Assembly (NCBI RefSeq): GCF_947241705.1
Contig: NC_079257.1
Coordinates: 620,001-684,000 of the forward strand
DNA: 64,000 bases
Direction of reading: 5' to 3'
Origin: Saccharomyces mikatae IFO 1815
Lineage: Eukaryota > Ascomycota > Saccharomycetes > Saccharomycetales > Saccharomycetaceae
Shown: one piece after another, positions 10,287 through 19,899 of the stretch
Layout: every line of letters begins with the position of its first letter
How positions within the stretch are numbered: the stretch's first letter is position 1
Notes under the pieces: generated by a model
Database searches by the model: none
Told to the model about the DNA's origin: nothing
Seen by the model: only the letters and a program-made list of their open reading frames with translations
Position numbers and translations under genes: made by a program

Positions 10287-11678
10287 ATGACGTTTGAGGA
10301 TTATTTTTCTTTCCAGATATTTTTCATTTTCTTGAGGGAATCCCTGGAAATTGTTGTCATCGTTTCGATTTTATTGACGATTGTCAAACAAGGTCTTTCT
10401 GTTGAAGAGGACAATCCGGTTGATGAAAACTCTTCTACAGACCTTCCAACTCCTAATACAAATGCGAATGCAGACTCGACTACTGCTTTCTTACAAGCTG
10501 GGCCTTCAGATGTTAATGCTATGGGAACGCCCTCTACGACTGATAATAAACTGAGACCACTGAATGTGGAAGAAGAAGAAGAAATTTACGAGTACTCTAA
10601 CGAGCTTAGAGATCAGGATCGCGAGCCTGATGAACATACTGCTGATAATGTTAAACTGTACCAAAAATTAAAGATACAAATTCTTGCGGGCGGCGCATTT
10701 GGTTTATTATTGTGTATGCTAATCGGAGGTGCATTTGTAAGTATCTTTTACCATATCGGTACTGATTTATGGACCTTGAGCGAACACTATTATGAAGGCG
10801 TGTTAAGTCTTGTTGCATCTGTCATCATTTCTGTAATGGGGTTGTTTTTCTTAAGAATGGGGAAATTGAGGGAGAAATTTAGAGTGAAGCTAGCGTCTAT
10901 TATTTATTCAAAGGACAACAACTTGTTAGGTAACAAGGCTAGAAAAGGTGTAAAATTCAGTGAAAAGTACTCATTCTTTATATTGCCTTTCATTACGACT
11001 TTGAGGGAAGGCTTGGAAGCTGTTGTTTTTATTGGGGGTATCGGTATCGATCAACCACTATCATCGATCCCTCTCTCTATGATTCTTGCTACAGCAATTA
11101 GTACGGTGTTTGGTGTTTTTTTCTTCAGATACTCTAGTTCTCTATCACTCAAGATATGTCTTGTAGTCGCCACCTGCTTCCTTTACTTGATTGCAGCTGG
11201 TTTGTTTTCTAAGGGCGTCTGGCAACTCGAATTACAAGACTACGTTAACAAATGTAACGGTCAAGACATGAGTGAAGTAGGTAATGGTCCCGGTTCGTAC
11301 GATATTTCACGTTCTGTTTGGCATGTGAATTGTTGCAATGGTGAAAAAGATGGAGGTTGGATGATTTTCACTGCCATTTTTGGCTGGACCAATAGTGCTA
11401 CTGTTGGTTCCGTAATCAGCTACAATGCCTACTGGTTAGTGTTAATATGTGCCTTGAAGCTATTGATGATAGAGGAAGAATACGGCTACGTTCCATATAT
11501 TCCTATCAGCTGGCAAAAGAAACGCATTATGAAAAGATTGAACATAGCAAAGGCCTCACTAGATCTTAAACACCATACCTCAGAACTCAACTCTAGCTCC
11601 TCAGAACCGGGAAGCCAAAGGCTGTCCAAGGATAGTTCGGTGCCCTTAATAATTGATAGTGGAGTCTCAGCTAGCTGA
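10287..11678 (+). CDS. FTH1: Fth1, vacuolar high-affinity iron permease subunit
   Basis: This 463-residue polytopic protein is the vacuolar paralogue of the plasma-membrane iron permease Ftr1. With the multicopper oxidase Fet5 it exports stored iron from the vacuole. Two REGLE-type iron-passage motifs are visible: RESLE in the first helix (FLRESLEIVVIV) and REGLE in the fourth helix (TLREGLEAVVFIG). About seven hydrophobic spans are present. A long acidic, Asn/Thr-rich loop (about 40-125) separates helices 1 and 2, which distinguishes it from Ftr1. S. cerevisiae Fth1 has 465 residues. The Aft1-type site upstream fits induction by low iron. Confidence 0.97.
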   Translation: MTFEDYFSFQIFFIFLRESLEIVVIVSILLTIVKQGLSVEEDNPVDENSSTDLPTPNTNANADSTTAFLQAGPSDVNAMGTPSTTDNKLRPLNVEEEEEIYEYSNELRDQDREPDEHTADNVKLYQKLKIQILAGGAFGLLLCMLIGGAFVSIFYHIGTDLWTLSEHYYEGVLSLVASVIISVMGLFFLRMGKLREKFRVKLASIIYSKDNNLLGNKARKGVKFSEKYSFFILPFITTLREGLEAVVFIGGIGIDQPLSSIPLSMILATAISTVFGVFFFRYSSSLSLKICLVVATCFLYLIAAGLFSKGVWQLELQDYVNKCNGQDMSEVGNGPGSYDISRSVWHVNCCNGEKDGGWMIFTAIFGWTNSATVGSVISYNAYWLVLICALKLLMIEEEYGYVPYIPISWQKKRIMKRLNIAKASLDLKHHTSELNSSSSEPGSQRLSKDSSVPLIIDSGVSAS

Positions 11679-11839
11679 AAACAAACGCGCTTGCATAGTA
11701 ATTTCAAATTGCTGTTGTTTATACAATTTTTTTTTTCAGATAAATACTATGTACATATTCGTCACTAGAAAAATAGCTATGAAAATACATAAGCTATAAA
11801 GGAATAAGGGTTTGATTTCGCATAATAACAGATAACAGT

Positions 11840-14800
11840 TTATGCAATAGTTTCTATAACGGCTACTATGTCACCAGAATCAACCATATCACCATTTCCG
11901 TGGCAAATCTTTATGATTTTTCCCGATTTGGGAGCAGAAATAATCATTTCTGCCTTCATGGCCTCAATAATAAGAAGCCCTTGGCCTGCTTCAATAACGT
12001 CTCCGACAGATGCTATAGACTTCCAGAAACGTCCAGAATACTCAGAATATACGATTTCTGCACCTTCAGGGAAATCATCTTCTTCATCTTGCTTTACCGT
12101 AGTAGCCTCTTTCAGGTCAGAGTTCGCGTTTTTTATCAATTTGGCGAATTCTTCAGCTCTTTCACCAAGTTGGCCTTCTTGAAATTCTGTGATAGAGTCT
12201 TTGTTCGCGTCGACCCACTTCATGTACTCTTGATGATCAAAAATGCCCTTCTCGATGTTGACTTCAAAGACACCATTATCACAATCGTCAGTCATTTTAT
12301 TTAGATCCTCTTCAGAGACAGGGTAAAATTCAACTTGATCAAATGGATTCATCAACCATGGAACCTCAGAAGAAGCAGCTAGGCATAATTTGTCCCAAAT
12401 TGGAACGGTTCTACCAACTAATTGATACCCACCAGGACTATTGGCAGCATATATGCACATGTACATACCACCGATACCCACTGCACCTCTTTCGGTGTAT
12501 GTTCTACTTGGGTTATATTTACTTCCCAGGAATCTGTGACGAGGATCCAATGGAACAGCACAAGGCGATCCTAGGAAAACATCACCTAATCCTAAAACTA
12601 AGAATCTGGCTGAATACAACATATCATAAACCTCTTTTCTTGAGATACCATTCACATTGGCAATAAAATCAACGTTATTTGGTAACCATGGAGCAGACGA
12701 ACGAATTGTTTCTTCGTACCTTTGGACACAAGCCAAAGTCTTGGAGTCTTCGAAAGCCATCGGCAATCTGATTATATTAGAAGTAATTTTCCAGTTTTTG
12801 TCAAATTGAATTTCAGTCTCATACGCCACCAATATATCAAGTAGATCTTTTTGGGTCACTTTGTAACCATCAAACTCTATCAAAACTGATCTAACACCCT
12901 GAGACATTTCAACAATACCGACAGTCTCATTCTTCTTAACAAGGGCAATCAAACATTCAATTCTGTAAGAAATATTAAAGTTCATTTCGTTATCACCATA
13001 TTCCACCAAAATATAACGGTCACCTGCTTGTCTGTATACAACTCTTGGTGAAAGTTCATTTTTCTTTTCTATTTGTGCAAGGATGGGCGTTTCGAAAGTG
13101 GGTAGCGCTGACACAGAGTCCAACCGTTTTAATTTGGAGCCATCCAATGATTCAATTGCAACATCCTGAGATTCCTTTAAGGATCTGGAGCTTTCATAGG
13201 ATAGTGGTACAAACTGAATGGAATCACCAGGTTTGACCTGTCCAACCTTCCACAACTCTGCTTCTGGAACAACTGCTTGACACACAAAACCACCTAAGGA
13301 AGGACCATCGCAAGTAATAATAACCGGTTCATCACCTGTGAAATTAATAGCACCCAACGAATAAACATAATCATGGGTGTTCGAAGGATGCATACCACCT
13401 TCACCACCGTTGCTTCTAGCCCATTTAGGTTTAGGTCCAATTAAACGAACACCAAATCTATTAGAGTTGTAGTGAACCTTCCACTTCTCGTTGAAAAAAT
13501 CTTCGATGGATTCGGGTTTAAACAAATCCGGAGAACCATGTGGACCACATGTCACACCAATTTTCCACTCCTTAGTTTCAGAAATTTGAGGAATTAAAGA
13601 TTGAGAGATATCTTGTGGAGGGGTGTCAATTAATTTCTTCCCTTCATTACTTGGCAAAAACAGTACGTCTCCAAGTTTCAACACCCTTCCATTATACCCT
13701 CCAACATTTCCCAAAGTAAATGTAGAATAAGAGCCCAAGTATTTAGGCACATCGATGCCCCCTCTGATAGCCAAGTACGCTCTGCAACCACTTGTCAACT
13801 TGCCAATGGATAAAGTAGAACCCCTCTTGACATCAACTGGTTTATGTTGAGGAATTTCTTGTCCATTTAATGTACATGTAGCAGTACCACCAGTAATAGC
13901 AATGACAGTTTCACAATGGAATACGATGGATGGACCAGTCAAGGTCACTTCAATAGCAGGTGTTCTGTAATCATTACCCACAATTCTGTTCGCCAATCTG
14001 AATGAATATGCATCCATTGGACCAGAGGGTGGAACACCAATTCTCCAGTACCCAACTCTTCCTGGGTAATCCTGAATACTGGTATGGGCACCAGGCAACG
14101 TTACTTCGATTGCGGTGGGTTCATATTGATAAGAATTCAAAATGTTAGTGGAGACCCTTGCTTCACCAAAAAAGTCAGAGGTGATAATAGATTTTAGATA
14201 GTCAATGTTAGTGATACATCCATACACTTTCGTCTCTTCCAGGGCTTTGTTCAACTTGAAAATTGCATCGTTACGGTCCTTTCCGTGGACGATAATTTTG
14301 GCCAATGTTGGATCATACTCGGGAGATATATTAGTACCTTTTTTAACCCAAGTATCCACTCTTGCCCAATCAGGGAATTCCACATCGACAAGCAAACCTG
14401 GAGAAGGTCTAAAATTTTTCAATGGATTCTCAGCATATAAACGTGCTTCCATTGAAACACCATTCACTTCAACCTTTGTAGAATCAAAGTCGGGTGCATC
14501 ATTAGCGGCAATCCTGACCATCCACTCGACCAAGTCCAGTCCTGTAACCATTTCTGTAATTGGATGCTCAACTTGTAATCTTGTGTTAACCTCTAGGAAG
14601 TAAAATTCATCCTTCTTTTCATCGTATATAAATTCAACAGTACCAGCACACTTGTAATTCAATAAAGAGCCCAGGCTTTCGGCTGCCTTTCTTAACGCCA
14701 GCCTCGTCTTTTCTGGTAGATTTGGAGCGGGTGTTTCTTCGATGACTTTTTGGTTACGACGTTGTAGAGAACAATCACGTTCACCCAAAGCAATTGCTTT

Positions 14801-17347
14801 CCCAAAACCATCACCCATAAGTTGAACTTCAACGTGTCTAGCATTTTCAATGAATCGTTCCAAAAATACGCCAGCATCACCGAAGAATGTTTTACCTTGA
14901 TGTTTCACGGTCTCGAAAATATGTTCAATATCCTTTTCGGATTCAACTTTTTGCAGACCAATACCACCACCACCAGCAGTTGACTTCACCATTATTGGAT
15001 ATTCTAATTCTGCTGCAACTTTCTTAGCCTCTTCAACAGAGGTGATAAGTAAAGAACCTGGCACTAAAGGAACACCAGCTTTCTGGGCGATTTGCCTAGC
15101 TGAATGTTTTAACCCTAAACCTCTAATAATATCCCCAGAAGGACCTACAAAGGTAATGCCAGCATTGGTACATGCATCAGAAAAATCTGCATTTTCCGAC
15201 AAGAAACCATACCCAGGAATAATGGCTTGCGCGTTGGTTTGTTTAGCGGCGTTTATAATCTTATCCATATCCAAATAAGTTTGTGCAGCGGTGGTGCCGT
15301 GAAGGGGAACAGAAATATCAGCATCAGTAACATGTTGAGAATACTTGTCAGGGTCGGAATAGACTGCAACTGACTTAATACCCATTTTTTTCAATGTCTT
15401 GATAATACGAACAGCTATTTCACCTCTGTTAGCAATTAATACTGTATCAAATAACTTCTTCTTTTCGGACTCTTTTTTCTTTAACATTTCATAATAAGCT
15501 CTAAATCCACCATATTTCGTGATGTCTACCGTACCTTTAGCTTTGTAACCAGATTCCTCACAAATGAAAGATTTAATCCATTCGCCGGATTCTAACTCTA
15601 CTGAACCTATTCCTAATGGTTCAGGAACCATAGATATAAAAGTACCAAACTGGTCTTTAGGAACGCTGTAAACTTCTAACTCGACTTGGAACCCATCACC
15701 CTCTTGAACTCTTCTCAACCCCGGTTTTAAAACAGGGCCATTTTTAGGCAGAGCAAAAAGCTGATAAGATTTTGACGTTTTAGTTGTGCATAAATATGTT
15801 GCATTGACCTTTTCCAATTGCCAGTGCAAAGGAAGATCCTTCAGGTGAGCACCAACAACGGCTAGTTTAATGGAAGTGGATGGGTCGTAGTTTGGACCGG
15901 TTAATTGGTCGTTTACTGGTTTTACTGAAGGACTTGTAAAAATGCCGTAACTCCTGGACCCGTTGGGGAATGCCTTTTGGAAATAACGGTTAGACAACTC
16001 TAACAGGGCGTAATCTGTGAATTTCTTACCGATCAAGGTAATACCGTTTGGCAAGCCATCGTCCCTAAATCCTCCAGGGACAGCAAGTGCAGCTAGATCT
16101 GCCAAGTTGACAAAATTGGTCCATGTGCCTTGTCTTGAATTGACTAAGACCGGCTCATCCGCAACTTGTTGCATAGTTGGATTTAAAGGACATGTGGGTA
16201 CACACAAGACGTCGACAGATTTGAGAAGTTCTTGCACTTTTTGCAAAATGCCTTGTCTTTTGTATTCATAACTGAAGCAATCTACCGCACTGTATTTCTT
16301 TGCCCCTTCTATAATTGAAATAACAGTAGGGTCCAAAGACTCCTTTGGAGGTTTGCCCTCCAAAAAAGACTGAATAGCTTGATAACGCTCGGCCACCCAA
16401 GTACCTTCGTATAAGCAACGAGCCAACTCTAAAAGAGGTTCAAAATCAATTTCTATAACGTTAGCGCCCGTTTTGGATAAGTTTTCAATAGCATTGGTAA
16501 ACAGCACAGGGTTCTTGGTTTCTCCATACCATGGAATATTTTTTGGAATAGCGATGGTTGCATTCTTTGGAAATTTTTTTAAAGGATTGGAAACATATGG
16601 TCTTGAATATTCGTCATTCTCAGGATCTGGTTGGCACATGATGCCGAAGCAGCGTTCTGCATCACTTAAGTTCAATGCAAAGATGGAAACGCAGTCCAAA
16701 GATTTACAAGCAGGGACCACACCTTGACAGGAAAAGACGCCTTTCGTCGGTTTTAGACCAATCAAGTTGTTCAAGGCGGCTGGAACTCTGCCAGAACCAG
16801 CTGTATCCGTACCTAATGCAATTGGTACAATACCTCTAGCAACGACTGATGCCGACCCAGCAGAGGAACCACCAGATACATGTTCGCTACTAAAGGCACA
16901 AGGGGTTTTCCCATATGGAGACCGTGTGCCCACTAAGCCCGTAGCAAACTGGTCTAGATTGGTCTTACCCATAATTATCGCACCTGCATCTCTTAGTAAT
17001 TCGACTACTTTAGAGTCTTTAGATGGCTCATATGCAAAAGATGGGCATGCTGCGGTGGTAGGTAAACCTCTAACATCAATGTTGTCTTTGACAGCGATGG
17101 GAACACCGTAAAGAGGCAAAGTTTCTTTATTTTTTCTGCTTTCTAGAATCCGGAATTGGTGCAATAGGTTTTCCTTTGAAGCCAGCGATATCCACGCATT
17201 ATCGACTGGTGCGACATTTTGAGAGTCTAGTAGCGATTCAAGAAGCTTCAGTGAAGCCTGAGGACTCGAAGACTTGTGGAAGTCAATCCAGTCTTGAACG
17301 GACCAACCTGATGATATTTCTGCCACAGTATTAGAGCTTACTGTCAT
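11840..17347 (-). CDS. DUR1,2: Dur1,2 urea amidolyase (urea carboxylase plus allophanate hydrolase)
   Basis: This 1835-residue cytosolic enzyme turns urea into ammonia and CO2 in two fused steps: ATP- and biotin-dependent carboxylation to allophanate, then hydrolysis. The N-terminal amidase has Lys87 (AVKDN), the GGSSAGS block at 159-165 and Ser185 (GTDTAGS), the Lys-Ser-Ser triad. Biotin carboxylase starts near 632 (VLIANRGEIAVR) with a Gly-rich ATP loop (STAGGGGIGLQ) and EVNTRLQVEHPITE. The KipI/KipA-like carboxyltransferase begins near 1098, and a biotinyl domain carries EAMKAEM with biotinyl Lys near 1798. The length equals that of S. cerevisiae. GATA sites upstream predict nitrogen catabolite repression and allophanate induction. 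Confidence 0.98.
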   Translation of the reverse strand: MTVSSNTVAEISSGWSVQDWIDFHKSSSPQASLKLLESLLDSQNVAPVDNAWISLASKENLLHQFRILESRKNKETLPLYGVPIAVKDNIDVRGLPTTAACPSFAYEPSKDSKVVELLRDAGAIIMGKTNLDQFATGLVGTRSPYGKTPCAFSSEHVSGGSSAGSASVVARGIVPIALGTDTAGSGRVPAALNNLIGLKPTKGVFSCQGVVPACKSLDCVSIFALNLSDAERCFGIMCQPDPENDEYSRPYVSNPLKKFPKNATIAIPKNIPWYGETKNPVLFTNAIENLSKTGANVIEIDFEPLLELARCLYEGTWVAERYQAIQSFLEGKPPKESLDPTVISIIEGAKKYSAVDCFSYEYKRQGILQKVQELLKSVDVLCVPTCPLNPTMQQVADEPVLVNSRQGTWTNFVNLADLAALAVPGGFRDDGLPNGITLIGKKFTDYALLELSNRYFQKAFPNGSRSYGIFTSPSVKPVNDQLTGPNYDPSTSIKLAVVGAHLKDLPLHWQLEKVNATYLCTTKTSKSYQLFALPKNGPVLKPGLRRVQEGDGFQVELEVYSVPKDQFGTFISMVPEPLGIGSVELESGEWIKSFICEESGYKAKGTVDITKYGGFRAYYEMLKKKESEKKKLFDTVLIANRGEIAVRIIKTLKKMGIKSVAVYSDPDKYSQHVTDADISVPLHGTTAAQTYLDMDKIINAAKQTNAQAIIPGYGFLSENADFSDACTNAGITFVGPSGDIIRGLGLKHSARQIAQKAGVPLVPGSLLITSVEEAKKVAAELEYPIMVKSTAGGGGIGLQKVESEKDIEHIFETVKHQGKTFFGDAGVFLERFIENARHVEVQLMGDGFGKAIALGERDCSLQRRNQKVIEETPAPNLPEKTRLALRKAAESLGSLLNYKCAGTVEFIYDEKKDEFYFLEVNTRLQVEHPITEMVTGLDLVEWMVRIAANDAPDFDSTKVEVNGVSMEARLYAENPLKNFRPSPGLLVDVEFPDWARVDTWVKKGTNISPEYDPTLAKIIVHGKDRNDAIFKLNKALEETKVYGCITNIDYLKSIITSDFFGEARVSTNILNSYQYEPTAIEVTLPGAHTSIQDYPGRVGYWRIGVPPSGPMDAYSFRLANRIVGNDYRTPAIEVTLTGPSIVFHCETVIAITGGTATCTLNGQEIPQHKPVDVKRGSTLSIGKLTSGCRAYLAIRGGIDVPKYLGSYSTFTLGNVGGYNGRVLKLGDVLFLPSNEGKKLIDTPPQDISQSLIPQISETKEWKIGVTCGPHGSPDLFKPESIEDFFNEKWKVHYNSNRFGVRLIGPKPKWARSNGGEGGMHPSNTHDYVYSLGAINFTGDEPVIITCDGPSLGGFVCQAVVPEAELWKVGQVKPGDSIQFVPLSYESSRSLKESQDVAIESLDGSKLKRLDSVSALPTFETPILAQIEKKNELSPRVVYRQAGDRYILVEYGDNEMNFNISYRIECLIALVKKNETVGIVEMSQGVRSVLIEFDGYKVTQKDLLDILVAYETEIQFDKNWKITSNIIRLPMAFEDSKTLACVQRYEETIRSSAPWLPNNVDFIANVNGISRKEVYDMLYSARFLVLGLGDVFLGSPCAVPLDPRHRFLGSKYNPSRTYTERGAVGIGGMYMCIYAANSPGGYQLVGRTVPIWDKLCLAASSEVPWLMNPFDQVEFYPVSEEDLNKMTDDCDNGVFEVNIEKGIFDHQEYMKWVDANKDSITEFQEGQLGERAEEFAKLIKNANSDLKEATTVKQDEEDDFPEGAEIVYSEYSGRFWKSIASVGDVIEAGQGLLIIEAMKAEMIISAPKSGKIIKICHGNGDMVDSGDIVAVIETIA

Positions 17348-18118
17348 TTTTTCTTTTTGAACGAATTCTTATTGTAATTATAGCAAAGATATTTTTTATC
17401 TTTTATATTAATGATTATTGAAGTGCGGAGTAATAGAGCTTTCCACCTTGTATATTAGTATAAGCTTATCACAACCTTGCAGTTGTATGACTCAAGATAA
17501 AAGTGCTCAGCTAAGGGAGATATATACCAAGATATAAGTGAGTGTTCTGTCTCAAGCCACATCAGGTCTACTGTTTAAATAGAAACATTTAATTACTCGC
17601 ATCGTCTAACGAAATCAATCCGAATTAAGAGGCAGGCAAAACCAAAACATTTGCGTCTCTTATCTCAATGATCTGCGCATATTGGTTCCACTATAGAGTG
17701 TCAATCAAAGGAATAGCTGCCAAACTATAAACGCACATTTCTCGGCCGGACTAGGAGCAATGCCCAGTTTATCTTATCTGAAGTCTACTTACTGTATTCT
17801 TTTATCTTAATTGAAGCTGATTCGTATGTTCTTTATCTTATCTAATAAGATAAATTCCAGAAAAGCGCGCAAAAAGTGGCTAAAACACGGCCAAAGAAGC
17901 GTGCCGTTACAGGTGACTAACAAATTGGCGTTTAGTGTTACCATGAAAGATCGACCGATTTCAAAAAGAAATTAATCAGTATAGTTAGTAGCCTTATCTA
18001 TAGTAAGCCATTGGTTTAATTTGTTCTACACGTTAGAGAAAAAGAAAAGAGTAGGCATAACTTGCCTTTGGGTGAAGAGTGGCAGAATGAAAAAATCTAT
18101 ATTACATATAAAAAAGAG
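17348..18118. promoter_or_regulatory. DUR1,2 promoter region with a GATA-element cluster
   Basis: The 771 bp between DUR1,2 and tRNA-Cys contain many GATAA/TTATC motifs. The densest are at 17768-17779 (TTTATCTTATCT) and in a perfect palindrome at 17832-17854, with arms TTTATCTTAT and ATAAGATAAA around a 3-base spacer. Paired GATAAG elements bind Gln3/Gat1 and Dal80/Gzf3 and mediate nitrogen catabolite repression. The cluster lies about 420-510 bp before the DUR1,2 ATG. A CATTTGCGTC block near 17648 faintly recalls the Dal82 allophanate-response element. No protein gene is supported; a 62-codon frame at 18021-18209 runs across the tRNA. Confidence 0.65.
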
Positions 18119-18190
18119 AGCTCGCACTCAGGATCGAACTAAGGACCAACAGATTTGCAATCTGCTGCGCTACCACTGCGCCATACGAGC
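18119..18190 (-). tRNA. tRNA-Cys (anticodon GCA)
   Basis: The reverse strand folds into a 72 nt intronless tRNA. The acceptor stem is GCTCGTA with TGCGAGC, and the discriminator is U. A D-arm TGGCGCAGTGG (A box), an anticodon loop TTGCAAA with GCA, and a T-arm GTTCGATCC (B box) are present. A T6 run just downstream on the minus strand (18110-18115) is the RNA polymerase III terminator. It corresponds to tC(GCA)B in S. cerevisiae. Confidence 0.97.
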
Positions 18191-18312
18191 TTTCGATTAT
18201 GTAAGGTGAAAAATTAGTGAAAAATATATAGCAGTATGTTTTTAAATCACGCTAACCGCCGTGAAACATACATTGAAACAACCTGAGAGCCAAGACCAAC
18301 AGATTAGGCAAC

Positions 18313-18749
18313 TGTTGATAATTAGTTATTCAGTAAGTTGTAATAATTAAGAATAGGTCGTTTCTTCTTGTTGATAATTAGTAGTTTAGTAAGTTGTAAT
18401 AATTAAGAATAGTCGTTCCTTCTTAATCTATATAAGAGAGGTATATAAAACACACGCTGATTGGTTGTATTAAACCAAAAGGTTCAGACATAAATCAGAG
18501 TGTTGATGATAAGAATTTAGTGTTAACTCATCTTCTTATATACTAAGTTCTGGACAATTAATAGATCTTTATCTTATTAGTGCAGGAAATTCTATAATTA
18601 GAATTTCCTGACTCCATTTAAATTGGTATCACCATAAGAATGTTAGTATTAATTTACTCAACATCATTAGTATCATGTTAAAGAATGTTCGTCATCAACT
18701 ACAACAATTTATATGAATAAATGTATAGTGGTAATCACTTATTCCAACA
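18313..18749 (-). mobile_element. Solo LTR remnant, probably Ty4 tau type, reverse orientation
   Basis: A segment with TG...CA ends of the Ty/Copia kind (TGTTGATAAT at one side, TTCCAACA at the other) begins about 120 bp upstream of the tRNA-Cys 5' end, where Ty1- and Ty4-class elements usually insert. It does not match delta or sigma as I remember them; its core of about 381 bp (18369-18749) is near the usual tau length of about 371 bp. Its 18313-18368 end is a near-identical 56 bp tandem copy of the first 56 bp of the core. No internal element sequence and no clear target-site duplication remain, so it is an old solo LTR. The family call is tentative. Confidence 0.5.
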
Positions 18750-18826
18750 ATTTTGATACTTTTTTATAACGCTACCAACTTAGCCCTAATCTCAATATCA
18801 TAATGAAGGTTATATTTGAGATCTTC

Positions 18827-19509
18827 TGTTGTATTACGGGCTCGAGTAATACCGGGATGTCTTGACAATCCTAATATACTATCTTAGGGAAGTAACTTAT
18901 TGTCAAAACGACTTATCAACTTAATTCACGGGATGTTACTTATCCTATTGTTGGAATGAAAATCAACTATCGTCTATCAACTAGTAGTCATACTACTAGT
19001 ACATTATCATATACGGTGTTATAAGATGACATAAGTTATGAGAAGCGGTCATCGAAGTAAGTGGAAGCTGAAATGCAAGGATTGATAATGTAATAGGATA
19101 ATGACTGACAAATATAAAATGACAATAAAAGCATATACAGAATTATGTAGAATTACGAGTTCCATTTATTGGATTCCTATATCCTCGAGGAGAACTTCTA
19201 GTATATCTACATACCTAATATTATTGCCTTTATCAACAATGGAACCCCAACAATCATCTCAAAATTCACCAATCTCTCACCTATATATTATATAAGATAT
19301 GGTTTATACTAAATAGTGGAAGCGCGGAATCTCGGATCTAACTAATTGTTCAGGTATTTATACATTTGATTAGTTCAGCTCGGAAAAGCAGAGTTTTACC
19401 TTATGTTGTTCAATCTGTTCGTTTCGTTATAAGATTGTTTCATATGTGTTTTATGAACGTTTAGAATGATGTATTGTCATACTGACGTATCTCATCTTAA
19501 GATACAACA
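18827..19509 (-). mobile_element. Ty3 sigma solo LTR, reverse orientation, split by a delta insertion
   Basis: The two flanks, 18827-18948 and 19280-19509, together give about 347 bp with TGTTGTAT...GATACAACA termini. They read as a Ty3/Gypsy sigma LTR (normally about 340 bp) on the minus strand. The 5' LTR end lies 16 bp upstream of tRNA-Glu, the position Ty3 integrase uses near RNA polymerase III start sites. No internal Ty3 sequence is present. I see no matching 5 bp duplication at the outer ends, which suggests age. It predates the delta that sits inside it. Confidence 0.8.
18949..19279 (+). mobile_element. Ty1/Ty2 delta solo LTR nested inside the sigma
   Basis: This is a 331 bp + strand element with TGTTGGAATG and AATCTCTCA termini. 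It shows the usual Ty1/Ty2 delta landmarks, including CATATACGGTGTTA, the GGAAGCTGAAATGCAAGG block and CCTCGAGGAGAACTTCTAG. It is flanked by a perfect 5 bp target duplication, CCTAT at 18944-18948 and at 19280-19284. It is a full-length solo LTR left by LTR-LTR recombination. The intact duplication makes it younger than the surrounding sigma. Confidence 0.9.
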
Positions 19510-19525
19510 ATAGTATGAAAAACTA

Positions 19526-19597
19526 TCCGATATAGTGTAACGGCTATCACATCACGCTTTCACCGTGGAGACCGGGGTTCGACTCCCCGTATCGGAG
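19526..19597 (+). tRNA. tRNA-Glu (anticodon TTC)
   Basis: This is a 72 nt intronless tRNA. The acceptor stem TCCGATA pairs with TATCGGA, and the discriminator is G. The D-arm is TAGTGTAACGGCTATCAC, the anticodon loop CTTTCAC carries TTC, and the B box GGTTCGACTCC is at 19576-19586. A T-run terminator begins about four bases downstream. It corresponds to tE(UUC)B and is the probable target for the upstream sigma insertion. Confidence 0.97.
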
Positions 19598-19899
19598 TAT
19601 TTTTTTTAATAAAAAAAAAACTAGCACTTTTATTGCTGTATCAACTTATTGGGCCCTTTGATGTTCCAAGGAAATACACGTTCATCGATCATATATCCTA
19701 ACAAAATCACGAGGTGTCCATTAATATCTTTAACTGTTAAAATTTGAAACATTATCGTCGACCACGAATGTTTTTTCTTTTGCATGGCAAATACAGGTAG
19801 TCATCCACTTTGAAAGCAATATATGCACTTTTATTTTTTTTGTCTGAATATATTATTGTCTGCTAATACATAGAGGTCCGAAGTCGAAAAAGAGTGGAA
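19598..19899. other. tRNA-Glu to ERV15 spacer
   Basis: The region opens with the tRNA terminator (T8 from about 19602, then an A run) and ends in the short ERV15 leader. I see no further gene, LTR fragment or confident regulatory motif. Confidence 0.5.

Noticed and set aside
11868-17111. Many + strand frames antisense to DUR1,2
   Set aside because: They mirror the codon pattern of a highly conserved enzyme gene and have no domains of their own.
18021-18209. 62-codon frame across tRNA-Cys
   Set aside because: It runs antisense through a complete tRNA gene.
19101-19295. 64-codon frame in the LTR cluster
   Set aside because: It lies inside the delta LTR, which is non-coding here.
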